From Lysobacterales bacterium (lineage in GTDB: Bacteria; Pseudomonadota; Gammaproteobacteria; Xanthomonadales; SZUA-36): DNA of 64,000 nt. The DNA lies in assembly GCA_029859645.1 (NCBI GenBank), contig JAOUCS010000003.1, forward strand, positions 25,815 through 89,814, written 5' to 3'. Of the stretch, positions 1 to 8,521 are shown one piece after another (position 1 is the stretch's first letter; every line of letters starts with the position of its first letter). Under the pieces are notes generated by a model that had not been told where the DNA came from, ran no database searches, and worked only from the letters and a program-made list of their open reading frames with translations. A program made the position numbers and the translations under genes.

Positions 1-924
1 CTGGTCTTTTTCCAGCCAGAGCTGGCTCATCCATGTTTCCAGTTCGCCGCGAAACTCGTGATCGGTCCTGAAATTTCTGCCCAGTAAATGCTTCGGAATG
101 TCGCGCTTTTCTGCGCGTACGATGATTTCGCTGATATCACCCCTCAGTAACTCCCAGAAAGTGGGGCCGCGACCCGTTTGCCGGGATTGCGGATAAACGA
201 TGGTTACGTCAATCAGGGCATCCAGCTCTTCTGCCAGTGCGTAAAAAACCTGCCCGATGCCACCGATCCGGGGTTGTAAAAGGTTCCTGTAAGGACTTTT
301 TCTCTGGGCGCTTTTTGTCGTTGAAAAACGGGTGCCCTCGGGAAAATTGGTCATCGCCACCGGAATGGTTCTGAATTTTTCGCAGGCCTTGCGGGCATTC
401 TCCAGGTCGCGACCTTTCAGGCCCGGCTGTTTGGCTATTTTCTCCCTCGAATGTCGTTTCATGAAGGGCATGTCCAGTGCCCACCAGGCTATTCCGAGAA
501 AAGGCACCCAAAACAGCTGGCTCTTGATGAAAAACCGGAAAAAAGGCAGCTTGCGGTTAAAACTGCGTTGCAGGACCAGGATATCCACCCATGACTGATG
601 GTTGGAACTCACCAGGTAACAGCCGTTGTAGTCCAGGCCTTCAGGAATCTGTATGTCCCAGTGTGTATTGCGGTACAGGGAAAATATGGTGTTGTTGACC
701 GAAATCCAGAACTCCGCCAATCCGGCCAGCACCTTCCTCATCCAGTTACGGAACGACTCCGTGGGCGCAAGGAATTTGCCGACGGCAAGGATGCACAAAA
801 CAATGGTCAGCACGATCGTGCTGAAACTGATCGCCAGCAGCGTAAGGGTTGCCTTCGTGGTTTTCAGGGCTGTGGAGAAAATAGATATGGGAGCTTCCCT
901 TGTTGCATGACCGGCCAGCCGCAA
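1..924 (-). CDS. yihG: YihG-like membrane acyltransferase (3' end cut by window edge)
   Basis: Lysophospholipid (PlsC-type) acyltransferase, expected to move an acyl group from acyl-CoA or acyl-ACP to a lysophospholipid at the inner membrane. The 308 codons seen carry an N-terminal hydrophobic helix, the NHQSWVD acceptor motif (HX4D), WVPFLGIAWWALDMPFMKR and the FPEGTR motif. The middle and the end (LWLEKDQ) follow E. coli YihG, which is about 310 residues, so only a few residues are lost at the edge. No ATG lies in frame near the expected N-terminus. An in-frame stop lies 24 bases upstream of the TTG at 924, so TTG is the likely start, without a clear ribosome site. Family call is secure; start is uncertain. 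Confidence 0.85.
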   Translation of the reverse strand, partial: MRLAGHATREAPISIFSTALKTTKATLTLLAISFSTIVLTIVLCILAVGKFLAPTESFRNWMRKVLAGLAEFWISVNNTIFSLYRNTHWDIQIPEGLDYNGCYLVSSNHQSWVDILVLQRSFNRKLPFFRFFIKSQLFWVPFLGIAWWALDMPFMKRHSREKIAKQPGLKGRDLENARKACEKFRTIPVAMTNFPEGTRFSTTKSAQRKSPYRNLLQPRIGGIGQVFYALAEELDALIDVTIVYPQSRQTGRGPTFWELLRGDISEIIVRAEKRDIPKHLLGRNFRTDHEFRGELETWMSQLWLEKDQ

Positions 925-1020
925 ACAGGCTGAAGGCCAATTATCTCACCGGCGGACTTCCGGGTCGAGTGACCCGGCGGGTTACAATGATATAATATGA
1001 GTAATTTCTAACATAACGTC

Positions 1021-1434
1021 ATGCGAGGCCTCGTCATGTTGCGCATATTGCTGGTTCCCTTTCTAATCCCGGTTATCTTGCTGGTGGCATGTGCTCAGGA
1101 GAGTGACGCGCCGGCGGTGACTGCGAAACCGGCAGAAAAAACCGCGCATGCGGAATCCTGGCGTGATGACCAGTTGCTGGAGGGGCAGGAAACCTACCAG
1201 GCAGCCTGTGCCTCCTGTCATGATTCGGGGGAAGGCGGCGCCCCGGTCACCGGAGAAGCGGCAGACTGGTCGAAACGATCCGACCTCTGGGTCGCTGTTT
1301 TGTCAGATCACGCAGCTAAGGGTTACCTGGACATGCCGGGTAAAGGCGGGCGCGCCGATCTGTCCAAAGAATCTGTCGACGCCGCCCTTGAATATATGTT
1401 GCAGAAGACCTTCCCCGAGCTACCCAGGGATTAG
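1021..1434 (+). CDS. Lipoprotein c-type cytochrome (cytochrome c5-like)
   Basis: Small monohaem cytochrome c, 137 residues, probably a membrane-anchored periplasmic electron carrier. The N-terminus is a hydrophobic signal ending in a lipobox (LLVAC), so the mature protein should begin at a lipidated Cys. The haem motif CASCH covers residues 63-67, and a methionine in YLDMPGKGG is a good distal ligand, as in the c5 group. Starts are possible at 1021 or at the second ATG, 1036; both give a signal peptide. It converges on the acyl-CoA dehydrogenase and overlaps its end by four bases. The partner oxidase or reductase is not visible in the window. Confidence 0.85.
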   Translation: MRGLVMLRILLVPFLIPVILLVACAQESDAPAVTAKPAEKTAHAESWRDDQLLEGQETYQAACASCHDSGEGGAPVTGEAADWSKRSDLWVAVLSDHAAKGYLDMPGKGGRADLSKESVDAALEYMLQKTFPELPRD

Positions 1435-2591
1435 CTACTCAACTTGCGCTCATCCAGCCCGATGCTGCGGGCAATAATTTCCTTCATGATCTCGGAACTG
1501 CCGGCATAGATCCTCGACACCCTGGCGTCGGTGAACATGTGAGAAATCCGGTACTCGCTCATGTAGCCGGCGCCACCATGTAATTGCACGCAATCGTCCA
1601 TCACCCTGGATTCCAATTCGGTTGCGTGGTATTTGGCTTCGGCTGCCAGATCTGAACCCAGTTCACCATCAAGGTGCATCATCACGCACTGGTCGACGAA
1701 GGTCTGGCACACGTCCAGCGCGGTGCGCATCTCGGCCATTTTGAATCGGCTGTTCTGGAACGCGCCGATCGGCTTGCCGAAGGCTTTTCTTTCCAGGATG
1801 TAGTCCATCGTGATGTCAAAGGCCACCTGCGCGTGGGCGACTGCCTGGCAGGCGCTGATCAACCGTTCCTCGGCCAGGAAATGCATCAGGCTGTAGAAAC
1901 CCCGCTGTGGGTCGCCCAGCACATTTTCGGTGGGGACCTTGACGTTTTCGAAGAACAATTCGGCCGTGTCCTGGGCTTTGAGGCCCATCTTGGCCAGGTT
2001 ACGACCGCGGCTGAAGCCTTCCATCGCTTCTTCCACCACGAACAGGCCGATGCCGTGGGGTTTGTCGGGCACGGTGCGCGCGGCCACCACGAAAGCCCCG
2101 CCGTTGACCCCGTTTGAAATGTAAGTCTTTGAACCGTTAATGACCCAGTCGTCGCCCTTACGCACAGCACGTGATTTTATGCCTGCCAGGTCACTGCCGG
2201 CGCCCGGTTCGGTCATTGCGATGCCGAGAATGGTTTCTCCGCTGATGCATTGCGGCAACAGGCGCTCTTTCAATGCCTCGCTGCCAAGGTGGCCGATATA
2301 CGGACCTACCAGCCGGCTGTGAAGGGTCAGGAACAGACCCAGGTCGCCGTGACGGAGGGTTTCCTCGATGAGGATTTGCTCAAACCGGAAATCCTCAATG
2401 CCCATTCCACCGTATTGTTCACCGGCCCACATGCAGAGCAGTCCCTGTTCGCCAGCTTTCAGGAATGCATCCTTGTCGCAGATGCCCTGTTCACGCCATC
2501 GTTCGACGTGAGGTGAGATTTCAGCCTGCATGAATTTGCGAACCGAATCCCGGAACATTTCGTGGTCTTCGTCGAATATCAGGCGTTTCAT
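1431..2591 (-). CDS. Acyl-CoA dehydrogenase
   Basis: FAD-dependent acyl-CoA dehydrogenase, 386 residues, catalysing the first step of beta-oxidation (alpha,beta-desaturation of acyl-CoA). The sequence shows the usual order of an N-terminal helical domain, a beta domain with AMTEPGAGSDLAG and WVINGSKTYISNG, and a C-terminal domain with QLHGGAGYMSEY and the flavin-binding end RIYAGSSEIMKEII. Length is normal for the family. It is the last gene of a leftward set with thiolase and a FadJ-like enzyme, nine bases after the latter, so it probably supplies the enoyl-CoA substrate to them. Chain-length preference cannot be read from the sequence. Confidence 0.93.
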   Translation of the reverse strand: MKRLIFDEDHEMFRDSVRKFMQAEISPHVERWREQGICDKDAFLKAGEQGLLCMWAGEQYGGMGIEDFRFEQILIEETLRHGDLGLFLTLHSRLVGPYIGHLGSEALKERLLPQCISGETILGIAMTEPGAGSDLAGIKSRAVRKGDDWVINGSKTYISNGVNGGAFVVAARTVPDKPHGIGLFVVEEAMEGFSRGRNLAKMGLKAQDTAELFFENVKVPTENVLGDPQRGFYSLMHFLAEERLISACQAVAHAQVAFDITMDYILERKAFGKPIGAFQNSRFKMAEMRTALDVCQTFVDQCVMMHLDGELGSDLAAEAKYHATELESRVMDDCVQLHGGAGYMSEYRISHMFTDARVSRIYAGSSEIMKEIIARSIGLDERKLSS

Positions 2592-2600
2592 GGGTTCATC

Positions 2601-4742
2601 CTAGTCATAAAAGGGCAGGTTTCCTTCAGCCCGGTTGCGTAGCCATTCCGATGCCTGGAACCGGCCGCCATAGGCTTCCGCCATGCGGTCGCATTCGGCA
2701 ACGAAGTTGCGGATACCCATGGTGTCAATATAGGACAGGGTGCCGCCGGTGTAAGGTGGAAAGCCCCAGCCGAAGATCGAGCCGATATCTCCGTCTTCAG
2801 CATGGGTCACGACGCCTTCTTCGACACAGCGGACCGTTTCCAGAGCCTGGATGTTCATCAGCCGCTTCTTCAGTTCATCGATATCCGGCTGCTCAGCGCT
2901 TACCGGAAAGTGCTCACCCAGCCCGGGCCACAAGTGCTTGGTGGCGCCCTCAGGATAGGCATAAAAGCCCTTGCCGAAGCGTTTTCCCTTGCGGTCCAGT
3001 TTCTCCACCATCGCCTGGATGGCTTCCTGGCTTGGGTCCGCCGGGTAAGTTTGTCCGAGCGCAGCGGCGGTTTCCTTGCCGATCTTGTGCGCCAGTTCCA
3101 GGGTTACTTCATCCGTGACGGCCAGCGGACCGACCGGCATGCCGGCCATTTTCGCTGCATTTTCGATCAGCGCCGGCTTCACGCCTTCGGCAAGCATCAT
3201 GATGCCTTCAGCGGTGAACGTGCTGAACACGCGGCTGGTGTAAAAGCCACGGCTGTCGTTCACCACGATGGGCGTTTTGCGGATCTGCTGGATGTAGTCC
3301 AGGCTGCGTGCGATGGCCTCGTCGTTGGTCTTCTCGCCCAGGATGATCTCCACCAGCGGCATCTTGTCAACCGGCGAGAAGAAGTGCAGACCGATGAACT
3401 GTTCGGGCCGTTGGGAGGCTTTGGCCAGCCCGGTGATCGGCAGGGTGGAGGTGTTGCTGGCGAAAACACAGCTTTCCGGAACCACCGCCTCGGTCAGGGC
3501 CGTTACTTTGGCCTTGAGGTCCTGGTTCTCGAACACGGCCTCTATCACCAGGTCGCAACCCTGCAGGTCGTGGTAGCTGGTGGTCGGGGTGATCAGGTTA
3601 AGCAGCACGGCGGCTTTTTCAGGTGTCGAACGGCCTCGATCGATGGCCTTTTTCAACAACCCCTCGGAATAGGCCTTGCCCTTGTCGGCGTTTTCCTGGG
3701 AGGTATCGAGCAACACGACCTCGATTCCCGCCTTGGCCGAGACGAAGGCTATACCCGCTCCCATCATGCCTGCACCGAGGATTCCCAGCTTCTTCACTTT
3801 TGATTTCTCGATGCCTTCCGGCCTGCGCGCCAGTTTGTCGGCCTTGCCCTTGTTGACGAACAGGCTGCGCATCATGTTGCGCGCAACCGGTCCGGCCAGC
3901 AGTAAACCGAAGTACTGAGATTCGATTTTCAGGCCGTCGTCGAAAGAGGTCGCACAGCCTTCGAACATCGCGGACTGGGCCGAGATCGGGGCAGGGTAGT
4001 TATGCTTGGTATTCTTGGCGACAAGGGCGTTACCGACCATGAAGGTCTGCGCCGTACCCGGATGCATCAATCCACCGCCCGGAATCTTGAATCCTTTCTT
4101 GTCCCAGGGCTGTTCCGGGTCACCTTTTTCGAGCACCCATTGCCTGGCCTTTTCGACGACTTCCGCCACCGGTGCGAGTTCATGGACCAGGCCCATTTCC
4201 AGGGCTTGCTCGGGCCTCTGGTTGCGGCATTGCAGGATCATCGTTGCCGCGTTACGGAAGCCGATCAGCCGCGGCGTTCTCTGCGTGCCGCCGGCGCCGG
4301 GGAGCAGGCCGATATTGACTTCTGGGAAGCCCAGCACCGCACCGGTGTCATTGGCAAGCACCCGGTAATGGCCCGCCAGGCAGACTTCCAGGCCGCCGCC
4401 GAGGGCCAGGCCGTTGATGGCGATGGCCACCGGTTTGCCGCAGGTTTCAATCTGACGCAGGGTCTTGTTCAGGCCAAAGCTGAATTCGGCCGCCTCCTTG
4501 TGCGAAAGGCCGCGGTCATAGGCGGTCACCATGTCCTTGATATCGGCGCCTGCAATAAAGGCCTTTTTCCCGGAAGTGATGACGATGCCTTTGACTGCGT
4601 CATCAGCAGCGGCTTTACTGGTCGTTGTTTCCAGGTCCTCCATCAGTTCCGGCGTCAGCACGTTCATGGACTTGCCGGGCAGGTCGATGGTCAAAAGAGC
4701 GATGCCATCGTTGTCGACGGCATATTGAATAGTGTTGTTCAT
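2601..4742 (-). CDS. fadJ: FadJ-like enoyl-CoA hydratase / 3-hydroxyacyl-CoA dehydrogenase
   Basis: Bifunctional beta-oxidation alpha subunit, 713 residues from the ATG at 4742, a length matching E. coli FadJ. The N-terminal crotonase domain (about residues 1-190) contains IAGADIKDM and [11 protein letters not shown] Rossmann fold starts near residue 330 with [12 protein letters not shown], and [13 protein letters not shown] is the dehydrogenase signature. The reading frame stays open further upstream, but that part lies inside the thiolase gene and does not look like FadJ, so 4742 is the start. It follows the thiolase by 13 bases, the typical order of a two-subunit trifunctional complex. Confidence 0.93.
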   Translation of the reverse strand: MNNTIQYAVDNDGIALLTIDLPGKSMNVLTPELMEDLETTTSKAAADDAVKGIVITSGKKAFIAGADIKDMVTAYDRGLSHKEAAEFSFGLNKTLRQIETCGKPVAIAINGLALGGGLEVCLAGHYRVLANDTGAVLGFPEVNIGLLPGAGGTQRTPRLIGFRNAATMILQCRNQRPEQALEMGLVHELAPVAEVVEKARQWVLEKGDPEQPWDKKGFKIPGGGLMHPGTAQTFMVGNALVAKNTKHNYPAPISAQSAMFEGCATSFDDGLKIESQYFGLLLAGPVARNMMRSLFVNKGKADKLARRPEGIEKSKVKKLGILGAGMMGAGIAFVSAKAGIEVVLLDTSQENADKGKAYSEGLLKKAIDRGRSTPEKAAVLLNLITPTTSYHDLQGCDLVIEAVFENQDLKAKVTALTEAVVPESCVFASNTSTLPITGLAKASQRPEQFIGLHFFSPVDKMPLVEIILGEKTNDEAIARSLDYIQQIRKTPIVVNDSRGFYTSRVFSTFTAEGIMMLAEGVKPALIENAAKMAGMPVGPLAVTDEVTLELAHKIGKETAAALGQTYPADPSQEAIQAMVEKLDRKGKRFGKGFYAYPEGATKHLWPGLGEHFPVSAEQPDIDELKKRLMNIQALETVRCVEEGVVTHAEDGDIGSIFGWGFPPYTGGTLSYIDTMGIRNFVAECDRMAEAYGGRFQASEWLRNRAEGNLPFYD

Positions 4743-4755
4743 CTTTACTGTCCTT

Positions 4756-5964
4756 TTATACGCGTTCGATGATGGTGGCAGTGCCCATGCCGGCACCAAT
4801 ACACAGTGTGACGAGACCGGTTTCCAGGTCGCGCCGCTCCATTTCATCCACCAGCGTGCCCAGCACCATGGCGCCGGTAGCACCCAGTGGATGGCCCATG
4901 GCGATAGCGCCGCCATTCACGTTGATCTTGTCATGGGGTATGTCCAAAAGTTTCATGTACAGCAGCACGACCGAGGCGAAGGCCTCGTTCAGCTCCCACA
5001 GATCGATGTCAGATTTATCCATGCCGGCCAGTTTCAGCGCCTTCAGTGAAGCTGGTGCCGGGCCGGTCAGCATGATGGTGGGTTCGCTGCCGATCGATGC
5101 GAAGGAGCGGATCCGGGCTCGGGGTTTAAGGCCCATCTTCTCGCCGGCCTCGGCGCTGCCGATCAGCACGGCGGCTGCTCCGTCGACGATACCACTGGAG
5201 TTGCCCGCGGTGTGGACGTGATCGATGGCTTCGACCTCCGGGTATTTCTGAATCGCCACATCGTCGAAGCCAGCCTGGTCGCCCATCATCGCGAAGGCCG
5301 GCTTGAGACCTGCCAGGCTCTCCATGCTGGCGTCACCGCGCACGGTTTCGTCATGGTCGAGCACGACCTCACCCACGTGGTCCGTGATGGGCAGGATTGA
5401 CTTGCTGAAATAGCCGTTTTCCCAGGCATGAGCCGCGCGTTGCTGACTGGCCACGGCGTAGGCGTCCGCGTCTTCGCGGGTAAATCCGTTCAGGGTTGCG
5501 ATCAGGTCAGCGCCAATGCCCTGTGGCACGAAATAAGTGTTATAAGCTGTCTGCGGATCGATGGCCATGGCGCCACCGTCCGAACCCATGGGGACCCGGG
5601 ACATGCATTCGACACCTCCACCGATGGCCGCCTGGGACTGGCCGGACATGACCTGGGAAGCGGCTGCATTCACGGCTTCCAGGGCCGATGCACAGAAGCG
5701 GTTGATCTGTTTGCCGGGTACGCTCTCGGCGTAGTCAGCGTTGATCACTGCAACGCGAGCGATATTCGCGCCCTGTTCGCCCACGGGGGCTACACAGCCC
5801 AGGATCACGTCATCAAGAATAGAAGTGTCCAGTTGATTTCGATCGCGCAAACCCTGCAGTACCTGTGTGGTCAGGTCCATGGGTGTGATCGGGTTCAGGC
5901 TTCCGCCCTGCTTGCCGCGGCCCCGGGGGGAGCGGACATGGTCGTAGATGAATGCTTCGGTCAT
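4756..5964 (-). CDS. Acetyl-CoA C-acyltransferase (thiolase)
   Basis: Thiolase of 402 residues that cleaves 3-ketoacyl-CoA to acetyl-CoA and a shortened acyl-CoA. Visible signatures are the nucleophilic Cys in [30 protein letters not shown] with its catalytic His, and the second Cys in the C-terminal CIGAGMG. It lies between the TetR regulator (18 bases upstream) and the FadJ-like gene, forming the beta subunit partner of that enzyme. It could be FadI-like or FadA-like; the partner's FadJ-like length favours FadI, but this was not separated by alignment. Confidence 0.93.
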   Translation of the reverse strand: MTEAFIYDHVRSPRGRGKQGGSLNPITPMDLTTQVLQGLRDRNQLDTSILDDVILGCVAPVGEQGANIARVAVINADYAESVPGKQINRFCASALEAVNAAASQVMSGQSQAAIGGGVECMSRVPMGSDGGAMAIDPQTAYNTYFVPQGIGADLIATLNGFTREDADAYAVASQQRAAHAWENGYFSKSILPITDHVGEVVLDHDETVRGDASMESLAGLKPAFAMMGDQAGFDDVAIQKYPEVEAIDHVHTAGNSSGIVDGAAAVLIGSAEAGEKMGLKPRARIRSFASIGSEPTIMLTGPAPASLKALKLAGMDKSDIDLWELNEAFASVVLLYMKLLDIPHDKINVNGGAIAMGHPLGATGAMVLGTLVDEMERRDLETGLVTLCIGAGMGTATIIERV

Positions 5965-5982
5965 TACCTTTCCTCTGTTGTC

Positions 5983-6618
5983 TCATGCGCGCAGCAGGCG
6001 CAGCATATTGCGTTTGAAATCCTTGTAGGCCGCGGCCAGGTCAAAGTCCGGGCTGACCAGCCACTGGCTGTTGATGCCGATCAGGCCGCCATAAAACTGC
6101 TCCGCGGCCCGCCGAGCATTGATGTTCTTGCCGATTTCCCCTTTTTCTTTACCCTCGCGGACCCAGGTTGCCACCGTTTCACGCTGGATTTGCATGAACT
6201 CGGCCACGTTGGGCTTGAACTCGGAAGAGGGGTCCAGCGCCGCGCCCCACAGAATGTTCTGGGCGCGGATGAATTCCGGGTGGTGCAGTGCATGGGCCAG
6301 GTGTGCGTCGATCGCGGTGCCGACAGCCGCGATACCGGTCTTACCGTCGAGTGCCCCTTTGAGCTCCCGGGTCCAGATCGTGGAAACGTGCTTCAGCACT
6401 GCCCGATACAGGCCGGCCTTGGTACCAAAATGATGCGCGGCCAGGCCCCGGCTGTAGCCCGCGTTCAGGCCCACCGCCGCCGCAGTCGTGCCCTGCAGGC
6501 CGGCGGTGTTCAGCAGCTTTATCGCTGCCTTGATCATCAGGGATTCCGCCAATGCCGTGCGCTCTGCCTGGGTGCGGGCAGGGACTGCTTTGTTGCTGTC
6601 GGATTCGGTCTGGGGCAT
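5983..6618 (-). CDS. TetR-family transcriptional regulator of the beta-oxidation genes
   Basis: Transcription factor of 211 residues. Near the N-terminus it has a TetR helix-turn-helix (IKAAIKLLNTAGLQGTT ... GYSRGLAAHHFGTKAGLYRAV), followed by a helical ligand-binding domain. It heads a leftward unit with thiolase, FadJ-like protein and acyl-CoA dehydrogenase, so an acyl-CoA or fatty-acid ligand is a reasonable inference. The ATG at 6618 is preferred to the in-frame TTG at 6645, because a palindrome that looks like its own operator lies between them (6632-6646). Confidence 0.88.
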   Translation of the reverse strand: MPQTESDSNKAVPARTQAERTALAESLMIKAAIKLLNTAGLQGTTAAAVGLNAGYSRGLAAHHFGTKAGLYRAVLKHVSTIWTRELKGALDGKTGIAAVGTAIDAHLAHALHHPEFIRAQNILWGAALDPSSEFKPNVAEFMQIQRETVATWVREGKEKGEIGKNINARRAAEQFYGGLIGINSQWLVSPDFDLAAAYKDFKRNMLRLLRA

Positions 6619-6631
6619 GGAGTGAAAAATA

Positions 6632-6646
6632 CTTGTTGGTAACAAG
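6632..6646. promoter_or_regulatory. Probable TetR operator
   Basis: A perfect inverted repeat CTTGTT-GGT-AACAAG lies 14 bases upstream of the TetR gene start, in the right place for autorepression of the beta-oxidation unit. A second pair of half-sites, ACTTG and CAAGT (6631-6635 and 6647-6651), overlaps it. The link to this regulator is inferred from position only. Confidence 0.55.
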
Positions 6647-6717
6647 CAAGTTTATCAAGGCGCCCAGCAAAGTCAACAATGAACTAAGTGTCAACAGAGC
6701 CATGGGATCACAGATTC

Positions 6718-6743
6718 TGTGGGAGCGGCTTCATTCGCGACAG
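6718..6743 (+). repeat. REP-like element, first copy of an inverted pair
   Basis: The sequence TGTGGGAGCGGCTTC-ATTCGCGACAG resembles the GTGGGAGCGGCTT...CGCGACAG type of repetitive extragenic palindrome found in Pseudomonas and relatives. It matches the reverse complement of 6843-6869 over nearly its whole length. The internal palindrome is partly decayed here (ATTCGC instead of AGCCGC). Confidence 0.65.
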
Positions 6744-6815
6744 CAAATCGCCATTCAAGCGATCCGCTGGTGCCAGGGTGGCCATTTTTCTTTTCCAGCG
6801 ATTATTGCTCTCTTA

Positions 6816-6842
6816 CCAAAAAGGCGCCCAAATGGTGCCTTT
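6816..6842 (-). terminator. Hairpin with T-run between the two REP copies
   Basis: Read leftward, AAAGGCACC pairs with GGCGCCTTT (8 of 9 positions) across a five-base loop and is followed by more T. It sits at the end of the decayed DUF3501-like fragment and could be a terminator for leftward transcription or simply part of the REP cluster. Confidence 0.45.
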
Positions 6843-6869
6843 CTGTCGCGGCTGAAGCCGCTCCTCCAC
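6843..6869 (-). repeat. REP-like element, second copy of an inverted pair
   Basis: The reverse complement reads GTGGAGGAGCGGCTTCAGCC followed by GCGACAG and contains the palindrome CGGCTGAAGCCG. It is inverted relative to 6718-6743, leaving 99 bases between the copies, like a two-unit mosaic element. It overlaps the end of the DUF3501-like remnant. Confidence 0.65.
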
Positions 6870-7087
6870 CAGATCCTGCAACAGGGCTTCGAGCGTTTCT
6901 GCCAGAATCCCGGTGGCATAGGGATAACCGGCATGGTCGGTGCCGAAAGTGAGGCCGGAACTGTTTCGAAGTGATACTCGGGAATGCAAGCTCCCGATAA
7001 CATGTGCCAAATTCCGCTGGCTCCACACAAAATACAGGCGGAAATCAGTATTTCTCACCGCGCGACGGAGCGGGGGTCTCTGCTCAC

Positions 7088-7258
7088 TTATTGGTCAAGA
7101 ATGATTCCGTTGACGGGAACCTGGAGTTTCGGAACTTCCGGATCGTTGGTTTGAAATACTATGGTGCCTTCGATTTCCCCGGGCTGAACGCGCTCGGGAG
7201 CCAGCCAGATCGTGTTCTCCCAACGATCGCCCTCGGGTCCCTGTTCGGACCAAATCTT
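7088..7258 (-). pseudogene. C-terminal remnant of a DUF1573-like gene, frameshifted upstream
   Basis: Read leftward, 56 codons before a TAA at 7088 encode a beta-rich segment with GTIVFQTNDPEVPKLQVPVN at its end. This resembles the C-terminus of the intact protein at 7413-8453 (GKILIETDDENFPSLEIPVS). Before 7258 the frame closes, and related-looking sequence (NYTLVDDTVRIDSQPSL) continues in another frame to about 7320, so a frameshift is present. The rest, from 7320 to 7412, shows no clear gene. It is probably a broken paralog of its neighbour. Confidence 0.55.
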
Positions 7259-7412
7259 CAAAACAGGGAGGGCTGCGAGTCGATACGGACCGTGTCGTCG
7301 ACGAGGGTATAGTTCGTGTGATGGTGAAAGTGGGCAGAGGGGGCCGGCATGAACGAAAGTTAGGGCTCTCAGTTGGGCTGCTTAGGGCCTGATGGTTCAT
7401 TGACGCAGTTGG

Positions 7413-8453
7413 TCAATCCGTGACGAGTCCAGAAACGGGTATTTCCAGTGACGGAAAGTTCTCGTCATCCGTTTCAATCAGGATCTTTCCGTCTAGCGGC
7501 CCTGCCTGAACCTGTTTCGGATTCAGACGGACATCGACTCTGATGACTTCCGCGGGGCCCTCGGGTGTTACCTTTATAGCCAAACTAGAAACGTCCGAGG
7601 TAACCGATGTGATGCTCATGGTTCCCGATTTTCTGTGCAAAGTCAGAGTTTGTGACAAGAGTTCTGCCAAACCTTCTCTCTTCAGAGCCGTCAAGCTCAG
7701 TTTGCCAAATTCGACAGAATCTGGTGCCGCGTGCACTTCGGGTTTGACCATGATTCTGACTTGTACCCCGAGTTTCGGACGCTTCGTACTGTTCGTATGC
7801 ACCACAAGAAATTGTTCGTAACGCCCGACCGGGGTCGATTCTTTGACGGTGACACGAAGTTCGTAGCGCTGGCCTTCTTCGACGGGAACGACTTCAGCCA
7901 CGAATGCATCTCCCTGAGGCTCCAGGTGGGAAATAAGCAGGGGAGACTCCTGGTTGTTGACAATTTCCAGGCCCCGAGTTGTTTGTTCACCTTCGAAAGA
8001 ACTGAGCATCACCAAGGGGTAGGGCAGCACGTCGACCGGTCGGAAAACGGTACCCGAGAGTGACAAAAAGATTTTTGATCTCGCGGGGTCGTTCAATTTA
8101 AGCCTGACCGCACCCTCGACCTGCTGCGAGATGCTTGAGGTGTCCCAATTGACGACAAGCTTAGCTTCTTCCCCCGGTTCGAGTGCCTGCCTTACCTGAA
8201 TCGTCATACCCGGCATGGATACCTGGGCGTCCTCAAAAACCAGGGTCTCGTCGCCCAGGTTCCTGACGAGAAAGCTTTCTGACACGGTCGTGCCCCGGGC
8301 CACCCTGCCGAACTCAGCGCTCTGCCGGTCGATCCACACTTTTGGGGCGCCATACGCGGCGGCCGTCAAAACCGTGAACAGCAGTCCCATAGCCGGGATA
8401 ACGGCACGGGACGGGTACTTTAGGATCGATCGGATCAAACCATCAATTCTCAT
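7413..8453 (-). CDS. Secreted DUF1573/ASH-like beta-sandwich protein
   Basis: 346-residue protein with an N-terminal signal peptide ending near AAAYGAPK, so it is exported. The mature part starts with a DUF1573-type (ASPM/SPD-2/Hydin-like) domain: a segment like FGRVARGTTVSESFLVRNLG followed by beta strands. At least one more similar domain follows, ending in IPVSGLVTD. Such domains are immunoglobulin-like and often structural or protein-binding; no catalytic motif is visible. The start is the ATG at 8453, with no strong ribosome site. A partial, broken relative lies just downstream. Specific function unknown. Confidence 0.75.
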   Translation of the reverse strand: MRIDGLIRSILKYPSRAVIPAMGLLFTVLTAAAYGAPKVWIDRQSAEFGRVARGTTVSESFLVRNLGDETLVFEDAQVSMPGMTIQVRQALEPGEEAKLVVNWDTSSISQQVEGAVRLKLNDPARSKIFLSLSGTVFRPVDVLPYPLVMLSSFEGEQTTRGLEIVNNQESPLLISHLEPQGDAFVAEVVPVEEGQRYELRVTVKESTPVGRYEQFLVVHTNSTKRPKLGVQVRIMVKPEVHAAPDSVEFGKLSLTALKREGLAELLSQTLTLHRKSGTMSITSVTSDVSSLAIKVTPEGPAEVIRVDVRLNPKQVQAGPLDGKILIETDDENFPSLEIPVSGLVTD

Positions 8454-8463
8454 TCAATTGGAT

Positions 8464-8496
8464 CAAACAAAAAGGGCCGCGGGTGACCGCGGCCCT
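8464..8496 (-). terminator. Rho-independent terminator of the secreted protein gene
   Basis: Read leftward, AGGGCCGCGG pairs perfectly over ten bases with CCGCGGCCCT around a four-base loop and is followed by TTTTTGTTT. It lies 25 bases after the stop of the 8522-9400 gene and just upstream of the DUF1573-like gene, so the two are probably separate transcripts. Confidence 0.85.
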
Positions 8497-8521
8497 CGTA
8501 AGCACTAACGAGCTCTGATTC

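Larger units (their letters stand above)
6813..6974 (-). pseudogene. C-terminal remnant of a DUF3501-like gene
   Basis: Read leftward, about 38 codons from 6974 to 6861 encode SLRNSSGLTFGTDHAGYPYA and then an acidic tail ending in LVEE. The intact DUF3501 protein at 9703-10284 ends with a clearly related stretch (ALREGAGLEFGTNHAGYP and then a similar tail). No DUF3501-like sequence is found upstream. Downstream, the frame runs into the second REP copy, which supplies the last codons and the stop. This is a decayed or rearranged gene end rather than a working gene. Confidence 0.65.

Noticed and set aside
332..940. Several plus- and minus-strand open frames at the left edge
   Set aside because: They lie antisense to or out of frame with the YihG-like gene, which has clear PlsC motifs; none shows family features of its own.
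4743..4916. N-terminal extension of the FadJ-like protein
   Set aside because: The 58 extra residues lie inside the thiolase gene in another frame, and the usual N-terminus begins at the ATG at 4742.
5428..6642. Long plus-strand frame of 404 codons across the thiolase and TetR genes
   Set aside because: It is antisense to two well-supported genes, is rich in His, Gln and Arg as such shadows are, and has no domain.
6646..7412. Insertion sequence or mobile element as cause of the gene-poor stretch
   Set aside because: No transposase fragment or target-site duplication was seen; only REP-like repeats and gene remnants are present.
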